64,000 nt of DNA. Source: Nereocystis luetkeana. Taxonomy: Eukaryota > Sar > Phaeophyceae > Laminariales > Laminariaceae. The first letter of the stretch is position 1; the number at the start of each line of letters is the position of its first letter. Shown one piece after another: positions 13,386 to 25,106 of the stretch. Both the position numbers and the translations under genes were made by a program. The notes below the pieces were generated by a model. That model did no database searches and was not told the DNA's origin. It worked only from the letters and a program-made list of their open reading frames with translations. The stretch spans positions 8,800,988-8,864,987 of the forward strand of contig JARUPZ010000005.1 of the NCBI GenBank assembly GCA_031213475.1. Reading direction: 5' to 3'.

Positions 13386-16300
13386 ATGTCGCACCGTAAA
13401 TTTGAGGCACCTCGCAACGGTTCGCTTGGGTTCCTGCCCAAGAAGCGGACGAAGAAGCACAGGGGGCACATCCGCTCCTTCCCGCGGGACGATGCCGCGA
13501 AGGAACCGCACCTCACGGCCTTCATGGCCTACAAGGTCAGGATACCCTCCCGCACTCTTGTGTGGGTATTTCTGCGCCTTTCTTGCTGTTTCGTGTGTTT
13601 TGTTTCCCTGGCGAGCTGTCGAGCAACTACAGGTACAATACTGCTGTACTAGCTGTACTTTCTCCGAAACCGGCCCGTCCAACCAAAAATGTGTGGTCAG
13701 GGGATACGAAGTGCAGCAGTAGATCAGGGGCCGTGTGAGATGAGGGGAACTAAAAGCTCAACATTTCGAGAAGACGACTTCGTAACGCAAGATCTACGCC
13801 GATTGCTATCGCTACCTTGACGTATACCAGATAATAACTATTAATAGTTACAACACATACCAGGTACCAGGTACAAATGCATAAATTTTTACTCATGAAG
13901 CATAAATTTGAACCGAGTGTAGAGGTCTGTATCACGTACAATTACCAGGAAGTACTGGTATGAATTTAGCACGTCGAGTTGGCGTCTGCTTCGTACAGAG
14001 TACACCTCGTACCGAAATCGCCAAACCATCGACGTGTGTGCCGTTGCGTGCGTTTGTATTATGTAGGAAATAGCGAACGGGAGGGAAACGCTTACTCGTA
14101 TTTCACGCCACCTCTTCGTCAAATGTCGGCGGCGGGAGACCTTCCTCCTTTCGTGCCGCCTCACCCCCCCTGCACAGCGAGCGTGCGATCGGCCTACTCC
14201 ATTTGCACTGCTGTTCGCTTGCCTCCTTTCCGATATTCCCCCCCCCCCACCAACATCCCACGGCAATGTTTGACTCAACGTAACGCCTATTTTCTGTTCT
14301 CGACGTGAAGGCCGGGATGACCCACATCGCGAGGGAGGTAGACCGCCCCGGATCAAAGATCCACAAGAAGGAGGTGGTCGAGGCTGTCACCATCCTCGAG
14401 ACGCCCCCCATCGTTGTGGTGGGAGTCGTTGGCTATGTCGAGACCCCCACCGGTCTTCGCACCCTCACCACGGTGTTCGCTGGTCACCTGTCTGACGAAT
14501 GCAAGAGGAGGTGAGCTGGAAGGAGTGAGCAGGGCGTCTATTAAAATGTTGTATTAATAGGCGCAATTTATACCTGGTGGAGTGCAACGTACACACAAAT
14601 GTTATGTTTCCTGCTACTTACATTATGTGATATACCTGGTATTAGCCGGTAGTAGAATGTCTGGCGTGCCCCGTGCCAGCCTCCGTGTGCGAAGTTGATT
14701 TTTCCAAAAGTTTTTTCATGTTTTATTTACCGTAAGTTTTTTTTTATCGTTTATGGAAGCATGAAAACCAGGCGGGGCAAAGGCATGGTTAGCTTCTGGG
14801 TGAATTGAAACAGTAGTAGTGAGGTGTTGATAATTCCGCATATATCACACGTTTAGCCAGGCTCCGTGTTCGAAAGTATAGATAATTTTTCCTATTAATA
14901 TTAATAATAGACAAAGTTTTTCATGTTTCTTCTACCGGAGGCGGTTTTTATCGTTCATGGAAGCATAAAACCAGGCGAGGCAACGGGATGGTTATCTCCT
15001 CGGTGGATGAAGACAGCAGAAAAAACGAGCCTTGCCAAAAGTCCCGAGAACATTGACACTGGAATCATGTCTGCCGCCATTTTTTTACAAAGACTTTTCA
15101 TGTTTCTGCTCTAGCTCCGAACGTTTCTATCGAGCCTTAATTTGGCAGGGCAGATCTGAGCTCCTTGGTGCACTCCCGTGAGTGTGGCAAATCGACAGCA
15201 CTTTTAGTGTCCTTCGGGGCGGACATGGTCGCTGAAGTTTAAAAATGTGGCTCCAGGCGCTTGACTTTCTAGTTTTTTGTACTGTAGTCAAATACGTTTT
15301 TTCGGGTGTAAATAGAACGAGAAGGAGAAACGTGCTCGTAGCTTCTGGGTTCTCGTTCTGGTCGTCCTTCATAGCAGAATATTAAAGTTGAACACAGTAG
15401 TAGAAACTGGAAGTTCGAGCGCCTGAAACCACATTTTCAAGCTTCAGCGACCATGTCCGCCCCGAAGGAGGGCACGAGAAGTGCTGTCGCTTGGCACACT
15501 CACGGGAGTGCACCAAGGAGCTCATATCTCCCTTGCCAAATTTTGGCTTGATGGAAACGTTCGGAGTTGGAGCAGAAGAATGAAAAGTATCGTGCTTGCA
15601 GTGTCTATATGCATATGTTGTCGGGACTTTTTTTTGTTGGTGGGCAGTGCAACACAGGTGAGTATTAGTATTAATAGCAAGTGTTGATAGTTCCGTACCG
15701 TATGTATTACCGCTTCAGGTAGGGTCGGTGTGCGAAAGTAATTATAATTTTCCTACATGAGTTTTCACGTTTTTTCCACCGAAGGTTGTTTCCATTGTTT
15801 TTCGAAGCACATAGAAACTAGACGAGGCAACGTGATGGTTGGCTGCTTGGTGAATATTGAGAGAGTAGTAAAGGGTTGATAATCCGGCATTGGTCAAACC
15901 CTGAACCAATCAGAGATACCTTCTGGGCCTTTTGGCTAAGATCATGTGTAGCATCTGTTCTAATCAGTGTGAAAACTGATTGACACTCATCGAGTGTCAT
16001 TTTCACACCTGTTTTTGAAATTGCCGGGTTTAGCGTTGCTTGCAGCGTTCCGGCTTGATTTCCTCGGCTTTCACTACCGCCTTGTGAGGTCTGTCCCCTC
16101 CGGCTCTACCGGTCGCGCCGGTGGTTCAAGTGGTCAACATCGAATTCCACTTGTTGAGTCCTGGGTTCGAGCCCCAGGTGGGTCGGACTTTGACTTTATT
16201 TGCAAAAATAAAAATAAAAAAGGATTCAATTGTTGAGAGCGCCTTGCAGCGTGAGTAGGCACAATTCGATGCGAGTCGACGAGGGAAGAAAAGGCTGAAA

Positions 16301-19300
16301 TCTTCTCGCGATAAAAATGAAGGCACGTACCGTAGCTGGAGGGGGGGGGAGAAGAGCCTGCTATGTGACCCCGGATCTGAGTTACGAGTTGGAAGGAGAG
16401 AGAGAAGAAGATGGGCGAAGATAATTAATGGGATGAGCAAAAAAAAATAATCAAAAAATAGCTACGTCAAGAAGATTCACTATTATATCGACCCTTTACA
16501 ACTGCGTCGACAACAAAATAAGGTGGTTTTTGTATCACGTGGCAGGCGGTCAGTCACTTTTGTTTTTTGTTCGATAACTCATTGGCGCGGCCTCCACGTG
16601 TGTTTTATTGTGTGACAGCCGTTCCGGGAGCAGAGGCTGTTCCGGTTTGTGGTCCAATGTCCGATACAACTATGCTTACGTACCAATGGGTGCGATATGA
16701 TTTTGTATTCGCGGAAGGCGGTCGGTCACGCATTTTTACATGTGGAAAATTATAACATATCGATGTTGCCTCCAACCTGTAACTGCCCGTGTGGCAGCTG
16801 CCCATTTTATACATTTCTGTTCCGACTTGTGATCACAACAGCAGTTCAATCCTATTGCATACATAACTCACTAATAATAGTATGCACACAAGTTTCAGCG
16901 TGCATTTGCGTGGTGTTCTTAGGGCTGGCGTCGCCTCACGATATCAGAACGTAGTTTTTCTGATGGTCAAATAATACCGGTATCAGGTGCTGCTGTACAT
17001 CAAAAAGACCCTGGCAGTTTCACGAGGCGCGTCTACCCTTTCTGTGGGAGTTGCGTCTTTTGGGTTTCGTGAAAGCCTTCGGGTGGGATCGAAACCCGCT
17101 GCCTAGATAAAACGCAAAACCAGCTTTCCACACTCACCGAGTCGGAGCTCCTGCGAGGATGTGCTTGGCCTTACACTGCTGGACATATTGCTTTTGGTTC
17201 GCAAGTAGAATAGTACGTTGTGTATTAACAGACACTTAATCCTTGTAGTGGTATTGTATTTCAGTGTTCGCTCATCTTCGTTGTTTTTTTGGCGTGCAGA
17301 CCTAAATTTAGATTTTTAGTACCAGTCTCGCCATGGATTTGTGACTAATATCCACGTACGTAACGGCAGTCTCGCCATGGATTTGTGACTAATATCCACG
17401 TACGTACGGCAGTCCTTAAAGTTGAGGATTACGGGGGATATTGTTGGTAAAAATAGCGAAATGTAGAGGTTTTTGTGTGCATCGTAGGTCCTATTAACTA
17501 TGGTCCCCCGTAATAGGACGTATTGATGTCACGTTAGAAACTGTAACATATGAAGTTGATACTATTAATACCAGATATCCGTAATCATACCCGCACTTGT
17601 CGTACAGTAGGTGCCAAATCTACGACGATTTCTGCAACACCCGATTTGGGCAATGCCGTCCGGGTCAACGATAATTAGGCATTGGCATAAGAACATCCGT
17701 CGAAAAATTCCGTTCGTAGTCGTCTACCAGGTATAGTTGTCCTTGTGGTCGAGAGTTTAGACAAGGCTGGTGCCCTCACATATATATATATATATATATA
17801 TATATTAACATTGTCTTTAAATATTTTTCTCGTACCCCATTCACTGGTTTGTCTACGGTTCTCCCTTGCTCCAACCAGGTTAATATTTCCGCTCTCAAAC
17901 TTTTTTTTTTTTGTATTCGTTCATTGTTTTTGTACAGGTTCTACAAACACTGGTACACGTCGAAGAAGAAGGCGTTCACCCGGTACGCCAAGAAGTTCGC
18001 CGAGGCACCGCAGGAGATCGACGCCGAGCTCGAGCGCATCAAGCAGTACGCCCAGGTCGTCCGCGTCATCGCGCACACCCAGGTGCGGTGACTGTCAAGG
18101 GCTCGACAAATAGACATGGTGTCAAAAATGCTTAAACCGTAGTTCGGCCCCTTGACTGACATCCTCTGTACGCTAAAAGTAACGTCTTCAGGGCAAAAGA
18201 GGCCCAGACGCGACGAAAAAAGCGGTTTCCTCCCGTAGAATCTGGGTTGTTTGTTGAACGAAGCTGTTCTTGGCGACAAAGCATTTGATATGGCCCTTGT
18301 GTAGCTGGCCGTTTCTTTTTCTGCAGCAAGCTTCGCGCACGCACATGCGTCTTGGCTTTGTAACGTCCATAACGTACCGCACTAAAGTACCTTCCTTTCC
18401 TACAATCGGACGAGAGTAAAAGTTCTAAAAGGGTTCGCAATTGGTTTTGTTTTCGGTTATGGCAGGTCGGGCTTGTTAAGCTGAGGCAGAAGAAGGCGCA
18501 CATCTGCGAGATCCAGGTTAACGGCGGTGATGTCGCCGCCAAGGTGGACTTCGCTCGCGGCCTCTTCGAGCAGAAGGTTCCCGTGGACGCCGTTTTCGCT
18601 AAGGTAAGGAGTGAGAAGCAGAAACGATCACCCAACAGTTTTCAACGCTTCAGGCGCGGCAGCGTCGTGAGGAATGGAGCAGAAGTGGATTCTGAATACC
18701 TTCGCGATAACATGATTGTTCTCCTTCTCGCCTCGTAGATGCCGTCTTTGCCCCCACGGTCAGGAGTGAGTACCAATAAACTGTCTATCTACAGGGCGTA
18801 ACGCACGTAGTGCGCATTGAGTTCCAAGTGCCGGGAAGGGCATTGTTTCTGAAACGGCACGTCTAAAACTTGGTTGTATGGCAACCCCGACCAGCTTGTT
18901 TGAACGACCGCCGTCACGTTCTACCGATGTTGATACATCGTTGCCAATTGGTTTAATGCCCCGGTATGGACGTGATTGGCACGGAGCATATAAGTGGATG
19001 GGCAACATGAGGGGGAAGGATACTTGAACGTGTACTGGTCGCTTAAGATTATCGCTACCAGTGTCTGCGGTCTGACAGCGTTGTCGCGATACCCTTTTTA
19101 TAGTCTATCTGGTATCTAGCGTCATTGGGGTCAAGCAGGTGTCTCCTACAACTGTTGTAAACGGTTTGTAGGTTACCCCTCGAATGCATCCCAGCCTACC
19201 TCGACAAGTTTTCCTAGTGTCATCGACTGCACTGCGATCTCCACCTTTTCGCGTGCCAGCTTATTGCTGATGTGTCCGGACGTGAGAGGAAGTTCAGGGC

Positions 19301-21753
19301 CTTAATTTCATTTGTTGAATCTCAATCATTTTCTGGGCCTCAAATTATATTCCATTTCTTTCCGTTTTTTTTTTCATGGGCGTGTTTAGGACGAGTGCAT
19401 CGACGTGCTCGGCGCCTCCAAGGGACACGGTACCGAGGGCGTTATCACTCGTTGGGGCGTGACCCGTCTTCCTAGGAAGACCCACCGTGGTCTGCGCAAG
19501 GTTGCTTGCATCGGCGCGTGGCACCCTGCCCGCGTGAGCTTCTCCGTCGCCCGCGCCGGTCAACACGGATACCACCACCGTACCGAGGTGAGGGTGTGGG
19601 TGGATTCGTGGCCTTTCACACCATCGTTCAACATTTTACGCTTGTTTCAAAAGTTGTGTGGAATGGAGTCGTTTTCTCGCAATGTTTTACTGTCGTCGTG
19701 TCGTCTGTTGGCGTCTCTTTGAAAACATCCCCGGTCGTGAGTCTATACAACGATGATCCGATCAGTGGGGGTGATACCAACCCTATTAGGACTGCAGTCC
19801 CGTTTTGGGGACAAACAGGTCAAATTTTAAGCAATTTGTCCCCGAAACGGGACTGCAGTCCTAAAAGGGTGAGAAACACGTGTGTCGTTTCGTACTCGGG
19901 TGTAGGTAGGCCAATAGATATGAAATGGCGTAACGAGAACGCCACGCCTAAAATTGAAGGCCGCTTAGAAGTTGCAGTAAGAAATCCCCCTCAGCGGCCA
20001 GCGCGACACGAAAACATGATCTCGTATGATAGACTATATGTTGAAGGTTGTTCAAGGATTTCGTCGCAGTAAATGTTGTTGCTCACACGATTATAGGGGG
20101 TGTTGTTGACGGGTGGGTGCATACTGTAGGTTCGCGACGTCGTCAATGAATTTCCGTCTTTTCTAAACCACCACACACACCCGCCCCCGCTGTACTGCAT
20201 GCTATTTTGCATGTTTCTCTGTATGATATGCCCTTTTGACGATCGATCTTCAGATGAACAAGAAGATCTACCGCATCGGTAAGAAGGGAGACGTCGGATC
20301 TGCTTCCACGGAGGCCGATTTGACCGTCAAGCACATCACCCCCCTCGGAGGCTTCCCCCACTACGGCGAGGTACGACGTTAAGCAGTCACGGGCCATGTT
20401 TTTGTTTTTTTTCACTCACTAGTTTTCACTTCTCGTAGTCATTTTACTCCCGTTTAGAATATACCTGGTATGTTAATATGGCCGGTTTTTCATGTTTTGG
20501 GTGGCATTTAGTTGTGGAGAGGGTTTGTGTGTCCCTTTTCTACAACCCTATATACATATCCACACAACCCTCGCTATGGATTTGTGTCATGAACACCCCT
20601 TGCCGGTATCGTTGCCCGCACGACGTCACTATTATTTCTGGACATTCCATGACATCCATCACTTTCGGGGTGGAATAATAATTGCTGGCAGCTTCACGAG
20701 GCGCAGCTCCCGTTTACCGTGGGAGTTGCGCCTTCCGGGTTTCGTGAAAGCCCTCGGGTGGGACCGAAACCCGCTGCCTAGATCAAACGCAAAACCAGCT
20801 TTCCACACTCACCGAGCCGGAGCTTCGGCGAAGATGTGCTTGGCCTTACACTGCCGGACATGCTGCTTTTTTTTTAGTCTGAACATACCTGGTGCGATTT
20901 AGCAAACTGACCGAAAACGTGTCCGTGACGTTTTAGAGTAAATATGTACTTCGGACGCAATGAATCAACTTTGGTCCTCGTGCGTTAACTTGCGGAAATA
21001 TTTTCCTTACGAAACGCGTCGGCTGGTGGACTTGATTCCCAAAATGCTCCATTTTTTTCGTACTTTTGAGTGCATTTGATGATGCAACGATCTGTTTCGC
21101 TGGATGAACACACAACCGATAATGTATAACCATATCTATCCATGTCTTCTAACCATTGGTGCTCTTTCTACCCAGATCAACGAGGACTGGCTCATGCTTA
21201 AGGGCTGCGTCATCGGCTGCAAGAAGCGTTGCATCACCCTCCGCAAGTCGCTCATGAGCCACTCTCGCCGCATCCACCTCGAGGTGAAGAGAGCAATAAA
21301 GTGATCTCTAGTATATGTTGCGTTGAACGGCATTCGAGAAGATTCGAGTTTTCACTGTAGGTTTCGCAATATACCCGTTCGACCTTGGCGGTGGAGCGTC
21401 AGCTTGATTTTGCGATGCTTGGTTTTGAATTTCTCGACACCTAGTCGAACCTTTCGGACCGCTGTTGTTCCAAGATTGTTTGCACCTTGCTTACAGTTAT
21501 TAAATTCAGCTCGCTGGCATATTTACCAGGTATCGATAAAAACTGTATTCCTAGCATATACCTCGTACTGGTGTATCATATTAAAACCTTTAATCGCACT
21601 CCCTCCCATTTTTCGTCTCATTGCCCAAAATTACAGCAAGTGGAGCTCAAGTTCATCGACACCTCGTCCAAGTACGGTCACGGCCGCTTCCAGACCAAGG
21701 AGGAGAAGGACAAGTTCCTCGGCCCCCTTGCGTCCAAGCAGGTCAAGGCTTGA
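13386..21753 (+). CDS. RPL3: 60S ribosomal protein L3 (uL3), eight exons
   Basis: uL3 is a core protein of the large ribosomal subunit that reaches the peptidyl transferase centre. Exons are 13386-13535, 14311-14510, 17938-18082, 18466-18603, 19390-19587, 20254-20370, 21176-21283 and 21637-21753. They sum to 1173 nt, or 390 residues plus TGA, the usual eukaryotic uL3 length. All introns are GT-AG; only exon 2/3 splits a codon (AG|G, Arg). The start [10 protein letters not shown] and the blocks [31 protein letters not shown] and [16 protein letters not shown] are uL3 signatures. The conserved Trp/His loop (GAWHPARV) is intact. Intron 2 is 3.4 kb and carries the U2-like gene, a SINE and repeats; the other introns are about 0.4-0.8 kb. 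The frame is unbroken, so the gene looks functional. Confidence 0.98.
14690..15870 (+). repeat. Diverged repeat units in RPL3 intron 2
   Basis: Units near 14690-14850, 14860-15060 and 15665-15865 share an order of blocks: a GTGTGCGAAAGT-like start, a T-rich stretch with TTTTTCATGTTT or a variant, GGAAGCAT then AAACCAGGCGAGGCAACG, then GATGGTT. Spacing and content drift, so this is an old local duplication. The foldback repeat sits between the second and third units. Confidence 0.6.
15095..15592. repeat. Large foldback (inverted repeat) in RPL3 intron 2
   Basis: The left arm at about 15095-15277 and right arm at about 15404-15592 are reverse complements over roughly 180 bp with few mismatches. 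Landmarks are CTCCGAACGTTTC, GCACTCCCGTGAGTGTG, GGGGCGGACATGGTCGCTG and AAAATGTGG on the left and their complements on the right. A spacer of about 125 bp separates them. The transcript would form a long hairpin inside the intron. It may be a foldback transposon remnant; I see no clear target duplication. Confidence 0.8.
15916..16100 (+). ncRNA. U2 spliceosomal snRNA-like gene, with a changed branch-recognition hexamer
   Basis: U2 pairs with the intron branch site in the spliceosome. The 5' part matches U2 closely: CTTCT-GGCC, TTTTGGCTAAGATCA, TGTAG-ATCTGTTCT. Stem IIa is ATCAG/CTGAT (15963-15967 with 15976-15980). Stem IIb is TGACACT/AGTGTCA (15981-15987 with 15993-15999). The IIa loop (15967-15975) is perfectly complementary over 9 bp to 16000-16008, which is the alternative IIc pairing. 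An Sm-like site GTTTTTGA lies at 16011-16018. Stem III (GCCGG/CCGGC) and a stem IV-like CACTACC block follow. Two changes stand out: CUUCUCGG reads CUUCUGGG, and the near-universal GUAGUA reads GUAGCA (15948-15953). It is on the same strand as RPL3, inside its intron 2. Intact stems argue against simple decay; the hexamer change argues for a pseudogene or variant U2. Confidence 0.82.
16112..16452 (+). mobile_element. tRNA-derived SINE, full copy
   Basis: The head carries Pol III-type boxes: an A box TGGTTCAAGTGG near 16120 and a B box GGGTTCGAGCCCC near 16162. Body and tail are shared with copies at 22.7 kb, 33.4-33.7 kb (reversed) and 42.2 kb (fragment). Landmarks are AAAAAGGATTCAATTGTTG, GCCTTGCAGCGTG, GTGACCCCGGATCTGAG and an A-rich 3' end after GGGATGAG. 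It begins almost directly after the U2-like gene. It is a non-autonomous retroelement with no coding capacity. Confidence 0.88.
17030..17215. repeat. Dispersed repeat of about 190 bp, copy 1 (RPL3 intron 2)
   Basis: It shares GGGATCGAAACCCGCTGCC or a variant, CAAAACCAGCTTTCCACAC and GATGTGCTTGGCCTTACACTG with copy 2 at 20685-20876, both inside RPL3 introns and in the same orientation. The reverse strand contains GGGTTTCGATCCCACC, which recalls a tRNA T-arm or Pol III B box, so a second SINE family is possible. Confidence 0.7.
17320..17410 (+). repeat. Near-perfect tandem duplication of about 45 bp
   Basis: The string CAGTCTCGCCATGGATTTG, then TGACTAATATCCACGTACGTA, occurs twice in direct succession with almost no differences. 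The duplication must therefore be recent. Confidence 0.85.
17427..17515 (+). mobile_element. MITE (TA-target hairpin family), left end deleted
   Basis: The right terminus GGTCCTATTAACTATGGTCC then CCCGTAA is intact, followed by TA. The left terminus is reduced to TTACGGGGGA, joined straight to the internal ATATTGTTGGTAAAAAT. It is the same family as the elements at 31.6, 34.1, 38.7, 46.1, 51.0, 51.5 and 63.3 kb. Confidence 0.85.
17780..17806. repeat. (TA)n microsatellite
   Basis: An uninterrupted TA run in RPL3 intron 2, about 130 bp before the acceptor of exon 3. Confidence 0.95.
19780..19871. mobile_element. Short hairpin element, TTAA-type family (RPL3 intron 5)
   Basis: It is an almost perfect palindrome: CCCTATTAGGACTGCAGTCC with CGTTTTGGGGACAAA on the left, its complement on the right, and a short centre. 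It is related to elements at 30.5, 31.8, 52.0, 52.1 and 59.6 kb, some of which are flanked by TTAA. Confidence 0.8.
20685..20876. repeat. Dispersed repeat of about 190 bp, copy 2 (RPL3 intron 6)
   Basis: It is homologous to 17030-17215, in the same orientation. Identity is visibly high over GGGACCGAAACCCGCTGCC and the 3' block ending in TTGGCCTTACACTGC. Confidence 0.7.
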
Positions 21754-22680
21754 GATTCGCAAGCTGCGGCGAACCCTCCCGTTCGTCCATCTGCTGGCGC
21801 GCACGTGGGACACATCGCATCAAGGGCATCGTTTGTGCGGCCTGGTTGTAGCGGGCGGCTGTCTTGATGCTTGTTTTGCGGTTGGGTTGGCGTGTGTCAG
21901 GGGTTTTTCTTTTTGTCCCTCCACTGCGGTGGTTTGGGAGAGAAGGCGTCGGCTCCATGCTGGTGGATCACTCAGAGCGCGTGTTTAGCCCGGCGGGCAT
22001 TTTGCTTCTCGTGCGTGCGGCAAAATTGGCCCGTCTTCTGTTTTTCATGGAGCCATCAATTCCGGTGCGCTTTCTGTTCCTTCCGATTCGTTCTTGGTCT
22101 GCTTTTTCACCGATGGTTGGCGCCTGGAAATCCAGGCGTCGACCTTGTGGTTGGGGCGGAGAAAGTCGTCCAGGAAGGAGGAGGGGGTGCACGGGGCTCG
22201 TGCAAGTTCATCCGAATACTCTAAAAACAAGCGGGGTTACACAACATCAGGACGAATGTCCGTCATTTATCTCTTGCAAGATGTCGCTGAACGGGGCATT
22301 TTCCGCCGCTACGGTACACTACCTGTATCTTCCGTTCTGCTCAACCGCTACCGTAACATATCCGGCGTGCTGCTTACTACGGTACTCTACTTTTAATCAA
22401 CTGTCGCGTTATATGATACATGTCTCCATCTCCACCGCTTTGCGTTTTTTTTCCCTTTGTTCGCGTCCAATTATTACGCCGTCTGTCGTTCGTTCGTTTA
22501 TTCATGCTATTAATAGAATCCTTAGTCGCACAGTCGAGTCCCGCGTTTTGCTCTCGAGTCTCGGTCTTGATTCGTTTGTTACGAATTGAATTTGGAACGA
22601 GAAATCACGGCGTCTCGGTTGGCGCTCCATCTACTCCCACTACTGCTGTTTATCCACTTGCTGACAAGCAGTATCCAAGT
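21754..22680 (+). other. RPL3 3' flank
   Basis: The sequence just after the TGA is GC- and T-rich and presumably holds the 3' UTR. I cannot place a polyadenylation site with confidence. Open frames on the plus strand here (such as 21864-22589) have no recognisable family and end in the SINE region, so I do not call them genes. Confidence 0.4.
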
Positions 22681-22681
22681 T

Positions 22682-23032
22682 AGCCGGTCGCCCCGGTGGT
22701 TCAAGTGGTTAACCTCGAATTCTAATTGTTTGAGTCCTGGGTTCGAGCCCCAGGTGGGTCGGACTTTGACTTTATTTTCAAAAATAAAAAAGGATTCAAT
22801 TGTTGAGAGCGCCTTGCAGCGTGGGTAGGCACAATTCGATGCGAGTCGACGAGAGAAGAAAAGGCTGAAATCTTCTCGCGATAAAAATGAAGGCACGTAC
22901 CGTAGCGGGAAGGGGGGAGAAGAACCTGCTATGTGACCCCGGATCTGAGTTACGAGTTGGAAGGAGAGAGAGAAGAAGATGGGCGAAGATAATTAATGGG
23001 ATGAGAAAAAAAAAGAAGAAAAAAAGTGAAGC
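22682..23032 (+). mobile_element. tRNA-derived SINE, full copy
   Basis: It shows the same A and B boxes (TGGTTCAAGTGG; GGGTTCGAGCCCC), body and A-rich tail as the 16.1 kb copy, with few differences. It is preserved end to end and carries an A/G-rich 3' tail. Confidence 0.9.
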
Positions 23033-25100
23033 TTTGGTGTAACATGACATTTTGGTTTATTGGCGGACGAGGCATACACCCGAAAAAATGGTGTCATTTT
23101 GACAACATCCATCATTTCGATCGCCTCTTCTTGCAACATAGTCTTTCACTTATTTTGTCGACGGCCACCTCGAAAACACCAACTCTCTTAGAGTAAAGTA
23201 CCTTTAGTAGGTACAACTATTAATAGCATTTTTTAACGGAGACGAACACGAGGACAGACGTGAATTCTGTGAGCAGACAGGAACAAAAAAGGCGGAAAGT
23301 AACTATTAATAGACAGAGGTGGTTCCGTCGAAGGCCTTGGTCAGGTGTCAGTGCCACTGCACGTGGAATCCGGAGTTGGGAACAACCTGTTACCGACTGA
23401 CATAAAGAAAGCTATTACGATTCATGGCAGCACGTAAAAACTTAGCAATACATTCATTAAAATATGATAATTATCGTCAGTCAGCTGGCAGGGGTGGGTG
23501 TTTCCAACTCTGTTTTTGATACAAGTTCGTATTTGATTTCAACTCTTCATGTTTCTATTAATAAAATAGTTATTTTTAATTTGCACAAACGGATACCAGG
23601 GTATATATGTATTATGCGTTACGTGCATAGACCAGGTCTGACCTGGTAACTCATTTGCCCCTCGACATCCAGCACCCCACGCACTGACTCTTACTCTAGC
23701 GGAGGCGATGCTGACGCTGCTTTGTGGCTCATGCTTCGAACGACCCGTATCGGCTGCAAGAAGTGTTGCAAGTATTTCATGGTTGCAACGGTTTGCAGCG
23801 AATGTGAACGCTAATAATACTGTAACGGAAGGGCAAAAGAGAGCATGCACGCACACACCAAACCTTCTCCCCGCCTTTAGGATAGATATATATGTCGCAT
23901 TCAAGTTACCTTGCGTTATACCAGTCACTTTCAGTTACTGCAATCGCACTCTACGCAGAAAACCCCATCACTGCTGTAGCACACAGAATAACACCCCGCC
24001 CGAAAGATATCCGATGCGACCGTTTATAGGTGATTTTGAATGTCCCCCCCCTCCTCCTATGTAAACGCCTCTTGCTCATTATAACTCGCTACTGCTGCTT
24101 CTCGTCTCGATCGCGTTCTTCATCCTCCACCCCTTCCTGGCCGAGCTCAACGAAAGGTCAGCTTAATCGGAGCACACTTCTATTTTTGGTGGCTGGGTAA
24201 GGGCTGTTGCAGTTCAGCTTCTGGCTACTCTGTTTAGCCTTTGGCAGTCGGCCCACTTCGGCGTTTTCTTAGGTAATCTCGCCGCATATTTTTTGCGTCT
24301 GTTGGGCTGTCTGTAGTTGCTGCACTGCTGTTGTAGTGTTGTGTAGGTTGTAGGTCGGGCCGTGGTTCGTCGATGGTTCCCGTTGCAAGCACGAGTGAGT
24401 GGGGGTGGTAGAGAAGTAAGGCTTTCTTGGTGTCTTGTCAGACTTGCTAGGTGTGATCGAATTCATGGATGATACGTATTGCCAAGTAACACACCTGGTT
24501 TCCTTACGTACGTACGAGCAGCTGTGTACCAGTTTGGTCGCCGTTTCGAGATGCACCCGAAACCCAGCTACAGCTGCAGCAGTACATAGATAAATCATAA
24601 CACACGCGTGACGACATCCCCCCCTCGGACTGTTTTTAAAGCTGGTCTCCTCGACAATAGGGAAGGTGCAAATCCGAAAGCGATGGGTCTGTGGAAAGAT
24701 CCTGTCGAGATATTTCCAAAGAAAGCCAACATTTTCGTTGTGCCCCCCGCCTGCCTACTTCGTAGAAACTCGGCTCGGAACTCCGTCCCAGGGGGTGTGT
24801 CATCTTGAGTGTTGTACTTCGTTGTACATGGACATAGACTTACTCAAAGATATTTTTCTCCTGTCTGTGCTCGGTTGGTACATCCCTGGCCTCTCAGAGC
24901 TCCCACTTGGACATCGCCTCCTCCTATTACTTGCCGGCGAGAGCCTTGTATGTTTTTTTTTTCTGTTTGGTGTGCATGCGTGTATCCAGAGTTGTCTTTT
25001 TCCTGAGCGGACTCGGTTGGTACGTTTCTGATCTCTCAGAACTCCCCACTTGAACACCGCCTCCTTCTATTCCTCCTTCTATTTCGTAGTTGCCAGCGAG
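23033..25100. other. Intergenic, no gene recognised
   Basis: It contains scattered CTATTAATAG and TACCAGG motifs. A short hydrophobic open stretch on the plus strand (24061-24165, LLLLVSIAFFILHPFLAEL) has no upstream acceptor or family match and is not called. Confidence 0.4.
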
Positions 25101-25106
25101 AGCGTT

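Noticed and set aside
24061-24165. Short hydrophobic peptide on plus strand, possible membrane-protein exon
   Set aside because: No acceptor or start upstream, no family, and only about 35 codons.
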